A program made the position numbers and the translations under genes. A stretch of DNA of 64,000 bases, taken from the NCBI GenBank assembly GCA_036013505.1, contig CP107851.1:9224001-9288000 (forward strand), in the 5' to 3' direction. Origin of the DNA: Streptomyces sp. NBC_00510 (GTDB taxonomy: Bacteria; Actinomycetota; Actinomycetes; Streptomycetales; Streptomycetaceae). The notes below the pieces were generated by a model, which was not told the DNA's origin, ran no database searches, and saw nothing but the letters and a program-made list of their open reading frames with translations. Shown piece after piece: positions 25,545 through 35,000 of this stretch; the stretch's first letter is position 1, and each line of letters begins with the position of its first letter.

Positions 25545-26402
25545 ATGCCCACCGCCGTCATCGACGGGATCCCCACGCGCTACGAGACGGCCGGCTCAGG
25601 GCCGCCGCTGCTGATGTTCTCGCCCGGCGGCTTCGACTCCAGCCTGGAGGGCTGGCGGACGGTCGGGGTGTACCGGAGGCTGCGGCTGCTCGACCGGCTC
25701 ACGGAGCGGTACACCTGCATCACCTTCGACCGGCGCGAGTCCGGGCGCTCCGGCGGCCGGGTCGAGCGCCTGTCCTGGGCGGCCTACGCCGCCCAGGGCC
25801 GCGGCCTCCTCGACCACCTCGGCATCGCGCGGGCCCACCTGATGGGCGGCTGCGTCGGCTGCTCGACCGCGGCCGCGCTCGCGGTGGCCCACCCGGAACG
25901 GGTGCTGGGCATGGTGCTGTACTCCCCGGCGGGCGGGGTGAGCTACCGGATGAAGCAGCACGCCCGCTTCGAGCGCCACCTCGCGTACGCCGCCGAGCAC
26001 GGGCTCGGCGGGGTCGTCGACCTCGCCAGGACCACCGGTGCCGGTTTCACCGCGGACCCACGCGTCGGACCGTGGGCCCATGTCATCCGCGGCGACGCGG
26101 AGTTCGCCGACGCCTACGCCCGCACCGACCCCGAGCGGTACCGGGTGACCGTCGCCGGGTCGGCCCGGCTGCTCTTCGACCGCGACACGGTCCCCGGCCC
26201 CGAGCCCGAGGACCTGCTCCTGCTCGACGTCCCGGCCCTGGTCGTCCCCGGCCAGGACGACTCCCACGCGCCCTCGGCGGCCCGCTACCTCCAGGAGTGC
26301 CTGACGCGCTCGGAGTTCTGGGACGTCCCGGTCGCGGAGCAGACGGCGGTGACCGCGGCGGACCGGGTGCTGGGGTTCCTGGGCGGCGCGGACGGCGGGT
26401 GA
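25545..26402 (+). CDS. Alpha/beta-fold hydrolase with cysteine at the nucleophile elbow
   Basis: A 285-residue alpha/beta hydrolase. The oxyanion region GPPLLMFSPGG and TFDRRESGRSG are typical, but the nucleophile elbow reads LMGGCVGCS, placing Cys103 where serine is usual, as in dienelactone hydrolase. The acid and histidine are probably in VVPGQDDSHAPSA. Such enzymes open lactones or cleave C-C bonds in meta-cleavage and lactone products. It is the last gene of the Rieske operon; a strong bidirectional terminator follows. Confidence 0.82.
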   Translation: MPTAVIDGIPTRYETAGSGPPLLMFSPGGFDSSLEGWRTVGVYRRLRLLDRLTERYTCITFDRRESGRSGGRVERLSWAAYAAQGRGLLDHLGIARAHLMGGCVGCSTAAALAVAHPERVLGMVLYSPAGGVSYRMKQHARFERHLAYAAEHGLGGVVDLARTTGAGFTADPRVGPWAHVIRGDAEFADAYARTDPERYRVTVAGSARLLFDRDTVPGPEPEDLLLLDVPALVVPGQDDSHAPSAARYLQECLTRSEFWDVPVAEQTAVTAADRVLGFLGGADGG

Positions 26403-26439
26403 CGGCCGTCGCGGCGTCATCGGCGTGGTGCCGGGCACC

Positions 26440-26481
26440 GGCCGGGCGGGCCCCCGTATCTCCGTGGGGGCCCGCCCGGCC
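26440..26481. terminator. Bidirectional terminator
   Basis: Perfect 16-bp stem (26440-26455 with 26466-26481, 10-nt loop), all G/C, between the convergent hydrolase and MFS genes. Confidence 0.85.
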
Positions 26482-26493
26482 CCTCGGCTGTGC

Positions 26494-27765
26494 TCAGCGG
26501 CGCAGGAGGCGGCGGCTGACGATCGCGCAGATCGCGATCAGCACGGCGGCGAAACCGAGGAGCGCCAGCCGCTGCGAGACGTACAGCGTGCCCACGCCGA
26601 GCCCGAGGACGGGCACCGCCAAGCCGATGTACGCGGCCAGGAACAGGCCCGCGAGGGCCTCGCCGCGGCGGCGCGGCTCCGCCAGGGAGACGACCGTGGA
26701 CACGGTGCCCTTGAAGAGCACGCCGGCACCGGCACCGGCGGTCATGCCGCCGGCCAGGAACAGGCCGAAGCTCGGCAGCCACACGGCGGCGGTCACCGCG
26801 GCCAGTCCGGTGACCATCGAGGTGAGGCCGGTCGCCAGCTGACGCCGGGCGCCGACCCGCAGCAGCAGCGCCTGCGCGCCGGCCGCGCAACCGAAGTCCA
26901 GGAACGGCACCAGACCGGCCAGCGCGCGCGACGGGTGGTGCAGCGTACCGGCGACGAACGAGGGCCCCACCGAGGTGAACAGGCCCAGCACCGCGAAGGC
27001 CGCCAGGGTCGCCCCGCAGGCGGCGAAGAACGCCGGGCGCGCCGCCGGGGGGACCGTGACGCGCTGCGGACGGTAGGCGGGTCGCTCCTCGGCCCGTTCC
27101 ACGGTCTCCGGTACGAGCGCCACACCCGCGGCGGCGAGCAGCAGCAGTCCGAGGAAGACCAGGTACGGGGTGCGCAGCGGCGCGCCCGCGTACTGGGCGA
27201 GCAGTCCGGACAGCAGCGGGCCCACCGCGAAGCCGCCCATGTTGGCGGTGGTGGAGATCAGGTCGGAGCGGCCCCGTCCCGCATGCGGCCGCGCGGTGGT
27301 GTGTAGCTCCGACAGGTGCGCGGTGGCCGTGGCGGTGATCATCCCGACGCCCAGCCCGGAGACGACGCGGGCGGCGATCACGACCCCGAGCGACGTGGAC
27401 GTCAGGAACATCACCGCCGAGAGGCCCTCGACGATCACGGCGGTCAGCAGGACGCGGCGCCGGCCGAGCCAGTCGGAGACGTGCCCGGCGAGGAAGAGGC
27501 TCACGACGACCCCGACCGCGTAGGCGGCGAAGGCGACCGTGACCATGAAGGTGGAGAAGCCCTCACGGGCCTGGTAGAGCGCCCACAGCGGGGCCGGGAC
27601 GGCGGTGAAGGCCATGGCCACGAGGAAGGCGAAGGCGATGACCCAGAAGCCGGAGCCGTGCCCGAGGGGGCGCCGGCGGTCGGAGCGGACGGGAGGGCGG
27701 GCGGTGACGCCGGCGCGGGGGGCGGGCCTGCCGGCGTGCCGAGCGGTGGCCGTCTGGGGGGACAC
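26494..27765 (-). CDS. MFS transporter
   Basis: A 423-residue major facilitator with about 12 hydrophobic helices; the helix 2-3 loop reads AGHVSDWLGRRRVLLTA, the usual MFS signature. The GTG at 27765 is preferred because AGGAG stands six bases upstream and the hydrophobic region begins soon after; a longer frame to 27834 has no such signal. It is divergent from a LysR regulator, with 113 bases between, and none of the regulon operators is there. Most likely a drug or metabolite exporter under LysR control. Confidence 0.87.
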   Translation of the reverse strand: MSPQTATARHAGRPAPRAGVTARPPVRSDRRRPLGHGSGFWVIAFAFLVAMAFTAVPAPLWALYQAREGFSTFMVTVAFAAYAVGVVVSLFLAGHVSDWLGRRRVLLTAVIVEGLSAVMFLTSTSLGVVIAARVVSGLGVGMITATATAHLSELHTTARPHAGRGRSDLISTTANMGGFAVGPLLSGLLAQYAGAPLRTPYLVFLGLLLLAAAGVALVPETVERAEERPAYRPQRVTVPPAARPAFFAACGATLAAFAVLGLFTSVGPSFVAGTLHHPSRALAGLVPFLDFGCAAGAQALLLRVGARRQLATGLTSMVTGLAAVTAAVWLPSFGLFLAGGMTAGAGAGVLFKGTVSTVVSLAEPRRRGEALAGLFLAAYIGLAVPVLGLGVGTLYVSQRLALLGFAAVLIAICAIVSRRLLRR

Positions 27766-27878
27766 AATCTTCTCCTGAGCAGACGAAATGATTGAACGCT
27801 CAAAGAGTGCGTCGGGCGGTACCATCGCGTCCAACGATGATTCGTGCTTGCATCGATCAATCTGATGGATGGTCAGTC

Positions 27879-28784
27879 ATGGAGCTCCGCCACCTCGAGT
27901 ACTTCCTCGCCGTCGCCGAGGAGCTGAACTTCACGCGCGCCGCCCGCCGGCTGCACGTGGTGCAGTCCGGGGTGTCAGCGGCCGTGCGGGCCCTGGAGCA
28001 CGAGCTGGGGGCGCCGCTGTTCGAGCGCACGTCCAAGCAGGTCGCCCTCACCGCCGCCGGGGAGGCCTTGCTCCCCGAGGCCCGGGCGACACTGGCCGCC
28101 GCGCAGGCGGCCCGGGACGCCGTCGGCCAGGTCGCCGGGGGGCTGCGCGGCACCGTACGGGTCGGCACGATGACCTCCATCGCCCTCATCGACCTGCCGG
28201 GGCTCTTCGGCCGCTTCCACGCCGACCATCCCCGGGTCGGCATCCGCCTCAGCGCGTCGATCGGCGGTACCGCGGGCCTCGTCCAGGGCCTCGTCGACGG
28301 TGAGCTGGACGTCGCGTTCGTCTCGCTGCCCGGCAGGCCGCCGGCCGGGCTGACCGTCCGGTCGCTGGCCACGGTGCCGCTCACGGCGGTCCTGCCCGCC
28401 GGCCATCCGGCTGGAGCCGGATCCTCGGTGGACCTCGCCGACCTGGTGGGGGAGCGCTTCATCGACTCGCCCGTGGGCTTCGGGAACCGCCTGGTCGTCG
28501 ATCGGGCGTTCGCCGCCGCAGGCCTGGAGCGCTTCGTGGTCATCGAGGTCACCGACATCACCATGACCGCCGACTACGTCCGGCAGGGCCTCGGCGTGGC
28601 CATCATGCCGTCCTTCGCGGTCGCCGCGGACGACCCGGGCGTGTGCGTGCGCCCCGTCGCGGACGGGCCCCTCGAGTGGTCGCTGGGGGTCGCCTACTCC
28701 TCGGTGCGCCGGCCCGGCGCCGCGCTCATGGCGCTGCTGGCGCTCATCGGCCGGTTCGTACGCGTCCCGCCCGGAGCCCCGTGA
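27879..28784 (+). CDS. LysR-family transcriptional regulator
   Basis: A 301-residue LysR protein starting directly with the HTH (MELRHLEYFLAVAEELNFTR, then RRLHVVQSGVSAAVRALEHE) and continuing into a standard effector domain. The intergenic region with the divergent MFS gene contains the inverted repeat TTGAACGCTCAA (27792-27803), a fair LysR-type site. Its 3' end overlaps the convergent membrane-protein gene by 41 bases. Confidence 0.9.
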   Translation: MELRHLEYFLAVAEELNFTRAARRLHVVQSGVSAAVRALEHELGAPLFERTSKQVALTAAGEALLPEARATLAAAQAARDAVGQVAGGLRGTVRVGTMTSIALIDLPGLFGRFHADHPRVGIRLSASIGGTAGLVQGLVDGELDVAFVSLPGRPPAGLTVRSLATVPLTAVLPAGHPAGAGSSVDLADLVGERFIDSPVGFGNRLVVDRAFAAAGLERFVVIEVTDITMTADYVRQGLGVAIMPSFAVAADDPGVCVRPVADGPLEWSLGVAYSSVRRPGAALMALLALIGRFVRVPPGAP

Positions 28785-29250
28785 GGACGGCCGTGGTGAC
28801 CAGGGCGTACGCCACGTGCGGCACGAGGTCGGAGATCCAGTCCGACCGCGACCAGGTGCGCGGATCGGTCACGCGCAGCACGGTCATGGGGCCGTTGGTG
28901 CCGATCAGCGCTCCCACGGTCGCCGTCGCCGTCAGCACGGCCGTGGCCGGGCGCCAGCCGCAGCCCACGGCCAGCCCGAGCGTCGCGCCCATGCCCGCCC
29001 CGGCCGCGATGCCCGTGAGGGCGCCCAGCGAGGAGATGCGGTTGCGGCGGGCGCCGTCGTCGCCGGGGATCGGTACGTGCGTGGACTCGGAGAGCCGCTC
29101 GACGGTGGTCGCCGGGGCGGAGCTGGCGGCGCGGCCGCGCAGCAGCATGTCCAGGTAGCCCACGGTGTTGAGCGCCGTCGTGCCCGCCGCGCCCGCGGCC
29201 GCCCCGCACAGCACCCCGTGCACGGGTCCGAAACCGTTGCGGGCCGTCAC
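28744..29250 (-). CDS. Small membrane protein of unknown function
   Basis: A 168-residue protein with hydrophobic segments near residues 10-30 (VLCGAAAGAAGTTALNTVGY), 70-90 (ALTGIAAGAGMGATLGLAVG), 95-110 and 145-165, so three to four membrane spans are likely. Between them lies a soluble loop with THVPIPGDDGARRNRISSL. I do not recognise a family. A GTG at 29250 was chosen because the hydrophobic region starts there; the sequence further upstream is basic, low-complexity and unlike a coding N-terminus. Convergent and overlapping with the LysR gene at its 3' end. Confidence 0.65.
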   Translation of the reverse strand: MTARNGFGPVHGVLCGAAAGAAGTTALNTVGYLDMLLRGRAASSAPATTVERLSESTHVPIPGDDGARRNRISSLGALTGIAAGAGMGATLGLAVGCGWRPATAVLTATATVGALIGTNGPMTVLRVTDPRTWSRSDWISDLVPHVAYALVTTAVLTGLRAGRVRTGR

Positions 29251-29592
29251 GGGATCACCGCGCCACGGTCGGGCGCGCCGTCGCGCCGGGTGGAGGGAGT
29301 GCCGGTCGTCGCGTGCATACCTTCCAGTAACGCGCCGGACCCCGCACCGCGCCACCGGAGCGGGGGGTGCGGACGGTGCGGCAGCGGGTGAACGGCGGGA
29401 TGCACTCATCGGCCCTCCGCCGAACACTGCCCGCGAGGGTTGTAGCCACCATTCTTCCCGCGCGGGCAATCAGTGGATACCGCCGAATGACATCCCGATG
29501 AGGGCTATGATGCCTGGACCTGACCATGTTCTGGCATTCGCCAACGGATACCGGTGTACGGGCCCTTGAATTCACGTCAGTTCCTGGTCAGC
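29251..29592. promoter_or_regulatory. Intergenic region and probable promoter of the trypco2 operon
   Basis: About 340 bases, more AT-rich towards the right. TATGAT at 29506-29511 is a good -10 candidate in front of the trypco2 gene; I see no convincing -35. No regulon operator occurs here. Confidence 0.4.
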
Positions 29593-29934
29593 ATGGACGG
29601 GGCGCAACAGCATGGGGGATCGGTGGACGACGCGGTTGAGTTGGCGGATGTGATCTGGAAGCTGCGGTCGGAGCTCACTCGGGCAGCTTGGGGCGGAGAG
29701 CACAAGGACCTCAGGTTCAAGGCCGAGAAGGTGGAACTCGAACTGACGGTCGGGGTGGAGAAGGTTCGCGACCCCAATGTGAAGGTCAAGTTCTGGGTAT
29801 TCGACGCCGGAGTCGGCTCGCAGCGGAAGAACGTGTCCACACAGACCATGCGGTTGACCCTGCTACCCGTCTTCGCGGCGACACCGGACGATCCGGCCCT
29901 CATCGGCGGTGCGGCGGTCGACGACGAGAAATAG
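29593..29934 (+). CDS. Trypco2-domain protein (trypsin co-occurring)
   Basis: A protein of about 113 residues matching the trypsin-co-occurring domain 2 pattern: a first helix VELADVIWKLRSELTRAAW, then beta strands LRFKAEKVELELTVGVEK, VKVKFWVFDAG, and the closing STQTMRLTLLPVF. The family is known from comparative genomics as a small partner of trypsin-like peptidases in putative bacterial conflict systems; its biochemical role is not established. It lies 21 bases upstream of a trypsin-like peptidase gene, the diagnostic context. Start uncertain: ATG 29593 has a weak ribosome site, while GTG 29620, just before the domain, has GGGGGA; GTG 29554 is also possible. Confidence 0.8.
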   Translation: MDGAQQHGGSVDDAVELADVIWKLRSELTRAAWGGEHKDLRFKAEKVELELTVGVEKVRDPNVKVKFWVFDAGVGSQRKNVSTQTMRLTLLPVFAATPDDPALIGGAAVDDEK

Positions 29935-29955
29935 TCCGTGGCTCGGCGGTGACCG

Positions 29956-32073
29956 GTGAGTACGTTTCACGTCGGCCAGGTCGCGGAGATCATCGTCCTG
30001 CTTTCCGACGGGGAAAGACGCGGGTCGGGTTACCAGATCTCACGCTCACGTGTGTTGACGGCGGCGCATGTCGTCGCGGACGCGGAAATGGTCGCGGTTC
30101 GCTTTGACGCAGATCAGCCCGAACAGTGGAAGTCGCTCAGCACCGTCGAGTGGTTGGACAACACGCGCGATCTCGCCTTGCTGACTCTCGACCATGAACG
30201 TCCAACCGTCGCCGTCCCGGCGGGTTTCGCTCGTCTGGGGGCCGGTCACGAGGAGATCGAGGTGCACACCGCGGGCTTCCCGAAGTGGAAGCTGCGCAAG
30301 GACGGGGACAACAAGAGATTCCGTGACCTGCACCAGGCGTTCGGCCGTGTCGCGCCGTTGTCGAACCGACGCAGCGGGACGCTCGAGATCACGCTGAGCG
30401 GGGCTCCGGCTCGGTCCTCGGACGGTTCGCCCTGGGAGGCGATGTCCGGAGCCGCGGTGTGGGCTGCGGACCGCATCATCGGGATCGTCACCGAGCACGA
30501 CTTCAAAGAGGGTCTGGCCCGGTTGACCGGAGCACGCCTCGACCTTGCCCTGAAAGACGCGCAGGACGCCGATGGCCGACGTCTGAGCGACATGCTGGGC
30601 ATCGATCCCGCAGCCCTGCCCGACGCGACCGTCCCACGGGCGCAGCCGCGGCCGGCACCCTCTCCCGCCCTGCCCGGGCTGCGTGCCTACCGGCTGCCGG
30701 TGGACTGGATCCCCGGTGGCGGTCCGTGCCCGGTGAACGATGCCCACCTCGCCGACCTCGGCGCGCTGTTGTGTCTGGAACGAGGTCCGGCCACCAATGT
30801 GGTGGCGGCTCGGCCGGGTACCGCGCTCGCGGCGGCGCTGTCGGCGGTCGAGGAAGGGCCGGTCCGGCGTGGCAGCGGTCCCGCCAGGGACTTTCCGGAA
30901 CGCTCGTGGCGCGTGGTGGACGCCGAGACCGCGCTGCGCGACCTGCCCGCCACTTCGGCGGTGACCGGCTTCGTGGTGCCATGGCCCGTCGGCGTCCACC
31001 TACGAGGGCCGACGGGTGCCAGGTCGGTCCGGGAGGTCCGGGCCCAGATACGTGCGGCTGCCCCTGACGCGTCCGTCGTCGTGCTGGTGGAGGCGGAGCA
31101 GGCCGTCGATGCGATCGCTACCGCCACGCACATCGGCCGTGACCTCCGCGCCGGGCGGACCGGCGAGCGGGTGGAGGTTCTGACCTTGATACGTCCTGGT
31201 GAGCCCCCTGACGAGTCGTCCGGCACGGCTGCGCACGGAACAGCGGAGCCCGACGGGCACCGGTTGATGGCGACCGTCGCCGCGGAGATGCAGATGCGTA
31301 CCTTGGCCGCACCTCCCTGCCCGTACGACGGTGAACCGTTGCCACCGCAGACGGATCCGATGGCGGTGGCCAGTGCGGTCGTGGAGATGCTGAACCGCAG
31401 CGCGGCCTGGGGGCCGCCGGAGCGTGAGGCCCATGCGCTGGGTCTCGTCCGCGACTTCGCTCCGCGCTACTTTCCCGCTCTCCTCCGCCGGCACGCGGCG
31501 CACCGATCCGGTCGCACACGGTGGGCCTCGCTCTCCGCGGTGGCCGGGATCGACGACCACGTCACGATCTGGCTGGAAGCCGTGCCCGAGGTGGACCCGC
31601 CGTCGCGGGTGCCGCGCCTGTTCCGGGACCGCCGGATCGTCGAGTCCGTTCTGCTCGGACTGCTGCGCACGGGAGCCGGCGATGTCGGCGCATGGCGAGA
31701 GGCGGCTGCCAACGGACGCTGCCAGTCAGTCCAGGAACTGGCCGACTACCTGGCGTCGGACCGCCCGGCGGCCGAGTTCCTTTCCCACGCCTCGGCCGGG
31801 ACCGTCGTCGCGGCCCTCAGGGCGGAGCAGTACCACCTGCTCAACGGGGGAACCGCTGTGCCCCAGGCGTCACAGGCCTGGTGGGCGGTGCTGGGACGCA
31901 GGCCCCTGACGGAGTCCGCCGTGAGGACTCTTGCCGCCCTGAGCGTGGAGTCGCGCCGTGTGGCCGGGTTCACCGTCGACCGGAGCGAGACGGACCCGGA
32001 CCTCGCCGAATTGACGCACCAGATGCGGATGGCGATGTGGCCTCCGCTGCCAGGAAAGGAAGCGATGGGATGA
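29956..32073 (+). CDS. Trypsin-like serine peptidase with large C-terminal region
   Basis: A 705-residue protein. Residues ~1-200 are a trypsin/HtrA-type peptidase with the full triad: H38 (VLTAAHVV), D72 (NTRDLALL) and S164 (WEAMSGAAVW). There is no signal peptide, so it acts in the cytoplasm. Residues ~230-450 are alpha/beta-like (VTGFVVPWPVGVHL, then VVVLVEAEQAVDAI), and the last ~240 residues are helical and rich in Arg/Trp. Neither of these C-terminal parts is recognised. The stop codon overlaps the start of the giant gene (ATGA), so the two are translationally coupled. In known trypco/VMAP-type systems such peptidases are thought to be activated on sensing an invader and to cleave a partner; here the partner is presumably the giant protein. 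Confidence 0.82.
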   Translation: MSTFHVGQVAEIIVLLSDGERRGSGYQISRSRVLTAAHVVADAEMVAVRFDADQPEQWKSLSTVEWLDNTRDLALLTLDHERPTVAVPAGFARLGAGHEEIEVHTAGFPKWKLRKDGDNKRFRDLHQAFGRVAPLSNRRSGTLEITLSGAPARSSDGSPWEAMSGAAVWAADRIIGIVTEHDFKEGLARLTGARLDLALKDAQDADGRRLSDMLGIDPAALPDATVPRAQPRPAPSPALPGLRAYRLPVDWIPGGGPCPVNDAHLADLGALLCLERGPATNVVAARPGTALAAALSAVEEGPVRRGSGPARDFPERSWRVVDAETALRDLPATSAVTGFVVPWPVGVHLRGPTGARSVREVRAQIRAAAPDASVVVLVEAEQAVDAIATATHIGRDLRAGRTGERVEVLTLIRPGEPPDESSGTAAHGTAEPDGHRLMATVAAEMQMRTLAAPPCPYDGEPLPPQTDPMAVASAVVEMLNRSAAWGPPEREAHALGLVRDFAPRYFPALLRRHAAHRSGRTRWASLSAVAGIDDHVTIWLEAVPEVDPPSRVPRLFRDRRIVESVLLGLLRTGAGDVGAWREAAANGRCQSVQELADYLASDRPAAEFLSHASAGTVVAALRAEQYHLLNGGTAVPQASQAWWAVLGRRPLTESAVRTLAALSVESRRVAGFTVDRSETDPDLAELTHQMRMAMWPPLPGKEAMG

Positions 32074-35000
32074 GCCTGCTCGCGGACTGGTACTTCTGTA
32101 CGGCGATGCGTCTGTCGCCGGCCGACACCCACGCATTCCTCGACACGCTGGGTGTCCTTCGCCGCACCGACGCGGAGCGGGCCGACCTCTTGGACGCGGC
32201 GGAGGCGCTCAAGTCGTCACCCTCCTGGCTGCAGCTCTACGCGTTGCGTCCGCTGCTGACCGCTCACGGGCGGTTGGCCGACCGCACGGCGGCAACCGCC
32301 GACGGAGCTCCGGGCCCCGAGGGGGCCGAGGTCGCTGCGGAGCGGAGGGAACGGGCCGCCGAACGCGTCGAGGAGGGCAGGACCCAGTCGGGGTACGGCG
32401 ACGCCGAGCTGGGACGGCGCATCGGCGAGCTGTGCGAGGCAGTGCTCGCCACGACGGATCATCCGTTGGCCGCCCACCTGGGCACGGTTCTAGGGGCGGT
32501 GATCCAGGATGCCGACGGAGCGCGCCGCGTACTGCTGAAGGACATCACGAAGCCCCTCGCCGAGGAGCCAAGGGGGGCACTGGGTCCCGATCCCAGCCCG
32601 CCTTACCACGATCTGAACGACCACATCGTGCCCACCGTCACGGTGATCGCGCTCGCCGAACTGACCCGCCGTCGCCCCACGTCGGCGGCACAGGACTGGC
32701 TCGGGGAGAACGCGGACCCGGTCGCCGCGGCCGCGCTGCGGGGTGAGTACGGCCGTTTGGCGCTGCTGACAGCGGTCGAGGCCTCGGGCCGAGCCGACCC
32801 TCAGGCACGCGACGAGGTCTGGCGCAACCTGTGGCTCGACGGCAGGGGCGCTCCGCACCTGCAGCCGGACCTGCTGGACGCGCTCTCCCGCCTCTGGTTC
32901 GGTCATCCCGACACAGAGGACCCGCCGTCGGTGGCCGAACTGGAAACGGAGGCGGTCACCGGAGACGATCTGGCACTGTGGGCCCGCGCCAGGCGTCATG
33001 ACACGTCGGCGTGCGCCGAGTTCTACGCCCTGCTGACCGGGCACACCAATGGAGCCTGGGACGCGATGGGAGCGGTGCTGTGGCAGTCGGTGCTGTGGTC
33101 GCTCGCCGCCGAGGTGGACCCGGCGGGGGCCGCGGCACGTCTGGCACGCTGGTGGCGGACGCCGCGACGGACACCGGGAGAGACGGTGACGGTGCACGTC
33201 GGCAGGATGACGACCCGTGCGACGGAACACCTCTCACTGCTCCACCAACTGAGCCGGGCGCCGGGCAGCCGTGTCGTGGTCGACGAGGCGCCGGTCGATG
33301 AGACCGGCGAACGGGCCGGCTCGACCGTCTGCTCGCCGTGGGTCGACCGGTGGCACGACGGCTGGGACCACATGCGCAGGAACGGACCTGCGTTCCGCTT
33401 CGGGTCTTCGGGGCCCTCGGAACCCCTCGTGCGCCTGCTCGCGGCCGCATCCCTGTCGGTGTCCCTGCTTGCCGCACTGCCCGAGGCCAGGGAGGAGCAG
33501 GAGCACGATCACCTGACCGCCCTGGTGCTCCACACCGTCGACGTTCTCCGTGACCAGGCGACGCTGCTCACCGACCTGGAGCTCGGCGAGTACACCGGCG
33601 ACCACCCGCTCGGTCCGGCGCTCGCCTCCCTTGTCTGGCATGTGTACCGGGTTCTCCAGGAGACCGGGGCCGGCCACGATCCCCGGGTCGATCCCCGACG
33701 ATTCGCCGCCTTCGCGGCCCGTGTGCTGGAGGACGACGCGTCGGCCGACCTCGAGGACAACGAACAGTCCGCACGACTGGCGCGCCAAGCAGTCGGCGCC
33801 ATCTGCACGATGTGGATCCGCCGCGCCTGGGTGGAGTCCAGCGCCATCCGCCCGGAAGAGGGGCCCGGGCGCTGGTTCCTGGGCGACCCGCCCCTGGCGC
33901 TGCGCGTGCTGATGGCGGGGCTGGACCGGCTCAGTCTGCTTTTGACGCAGTTTCGTGCCCTCAAGCAGCAGGAGTCGCGGCGTCGCGGGAAGCTCGAGAA
34001 GGAGCGAGCACGGCAACAGCCGGGCACTGCCGCGGAGCCGGTGCGGACCCGTTCGGTGTCGCTGACCCGAGGGTTGTGGACGCCGGACCTGATGCCGACG
34101 GCGCAATTGCTGAAGGAGATATACCCGGCCGACTGGCCGGACCCGGTGGGCAGTCGGTGGCCGCAGCTGGACCTGGACTGGTACGGCCAGCGGGATGGAC
34201 TGCGGAAGTTGTACGAGCCGCGCCTGCGACGGGCCGGAGACGATCCCGAGGCGGTCACCGTCAACACTGTGCGTGCCGAGCGGTTGCTGCTGTCGCCCCG
34301 GTATCCCCTTCAGGTGTGGCGTGAGTCCACCCCCGACCTCGAGGGCTGGGCACGCGTCGACAGCGCGCCGATCACGATGCGCGCGCTGCGGTTGGTGGCA
34401 CTCCTGCAGGATCACCAGGCCGTGGCCTCGGACGGGTACCGCGAATGGATCGAGGACTGGCTCGACCGCATCCACGCCGTGCAGCGCCGTGAGGAACTGT
34501 CGCTCGACGTACGGGCCATCATGATCCGATTGCTCGCACCTGCCGTACCGGGCGGCGGTGTGGACTACGAGAGACTCCTGTCCTCGGTGCACGGGGCGAC
34601 GGTCGATGCAATCATGGAATTCGGCTCGTCCACGCCCCGTCACATCGAGATGCTGCTGGAGCAGCTCGCCGGCTCCGTCGGCCTGGCGCGGGAGGCCACC
34701 GACCGCCTGCGTCTGCGTGCCCTGGAAACGATCTACCGCCAGAGACAGTACCGGGGGCAGCAGCTGACGTTGTGGGGCGTCTCGGAAGTCCGCCGGGAGA
34801 GAGATGCGGCCGTCAACCGGGAGCTGGCCATACGCCGGTATCTGGACGGCATCGCGGCATCGGCGCATCAGGAGTCGGAGCGCGTGCCCGTGCTGGAGCG
34901 CGCGCACGCGTTGTGGGCCCGCACACAGCTGCGACCGCTTCTGAGCGGAACACGCGTGCCGCTGACGGACCGGCGCCACCGACGGGGCGAGGGTGTACCG

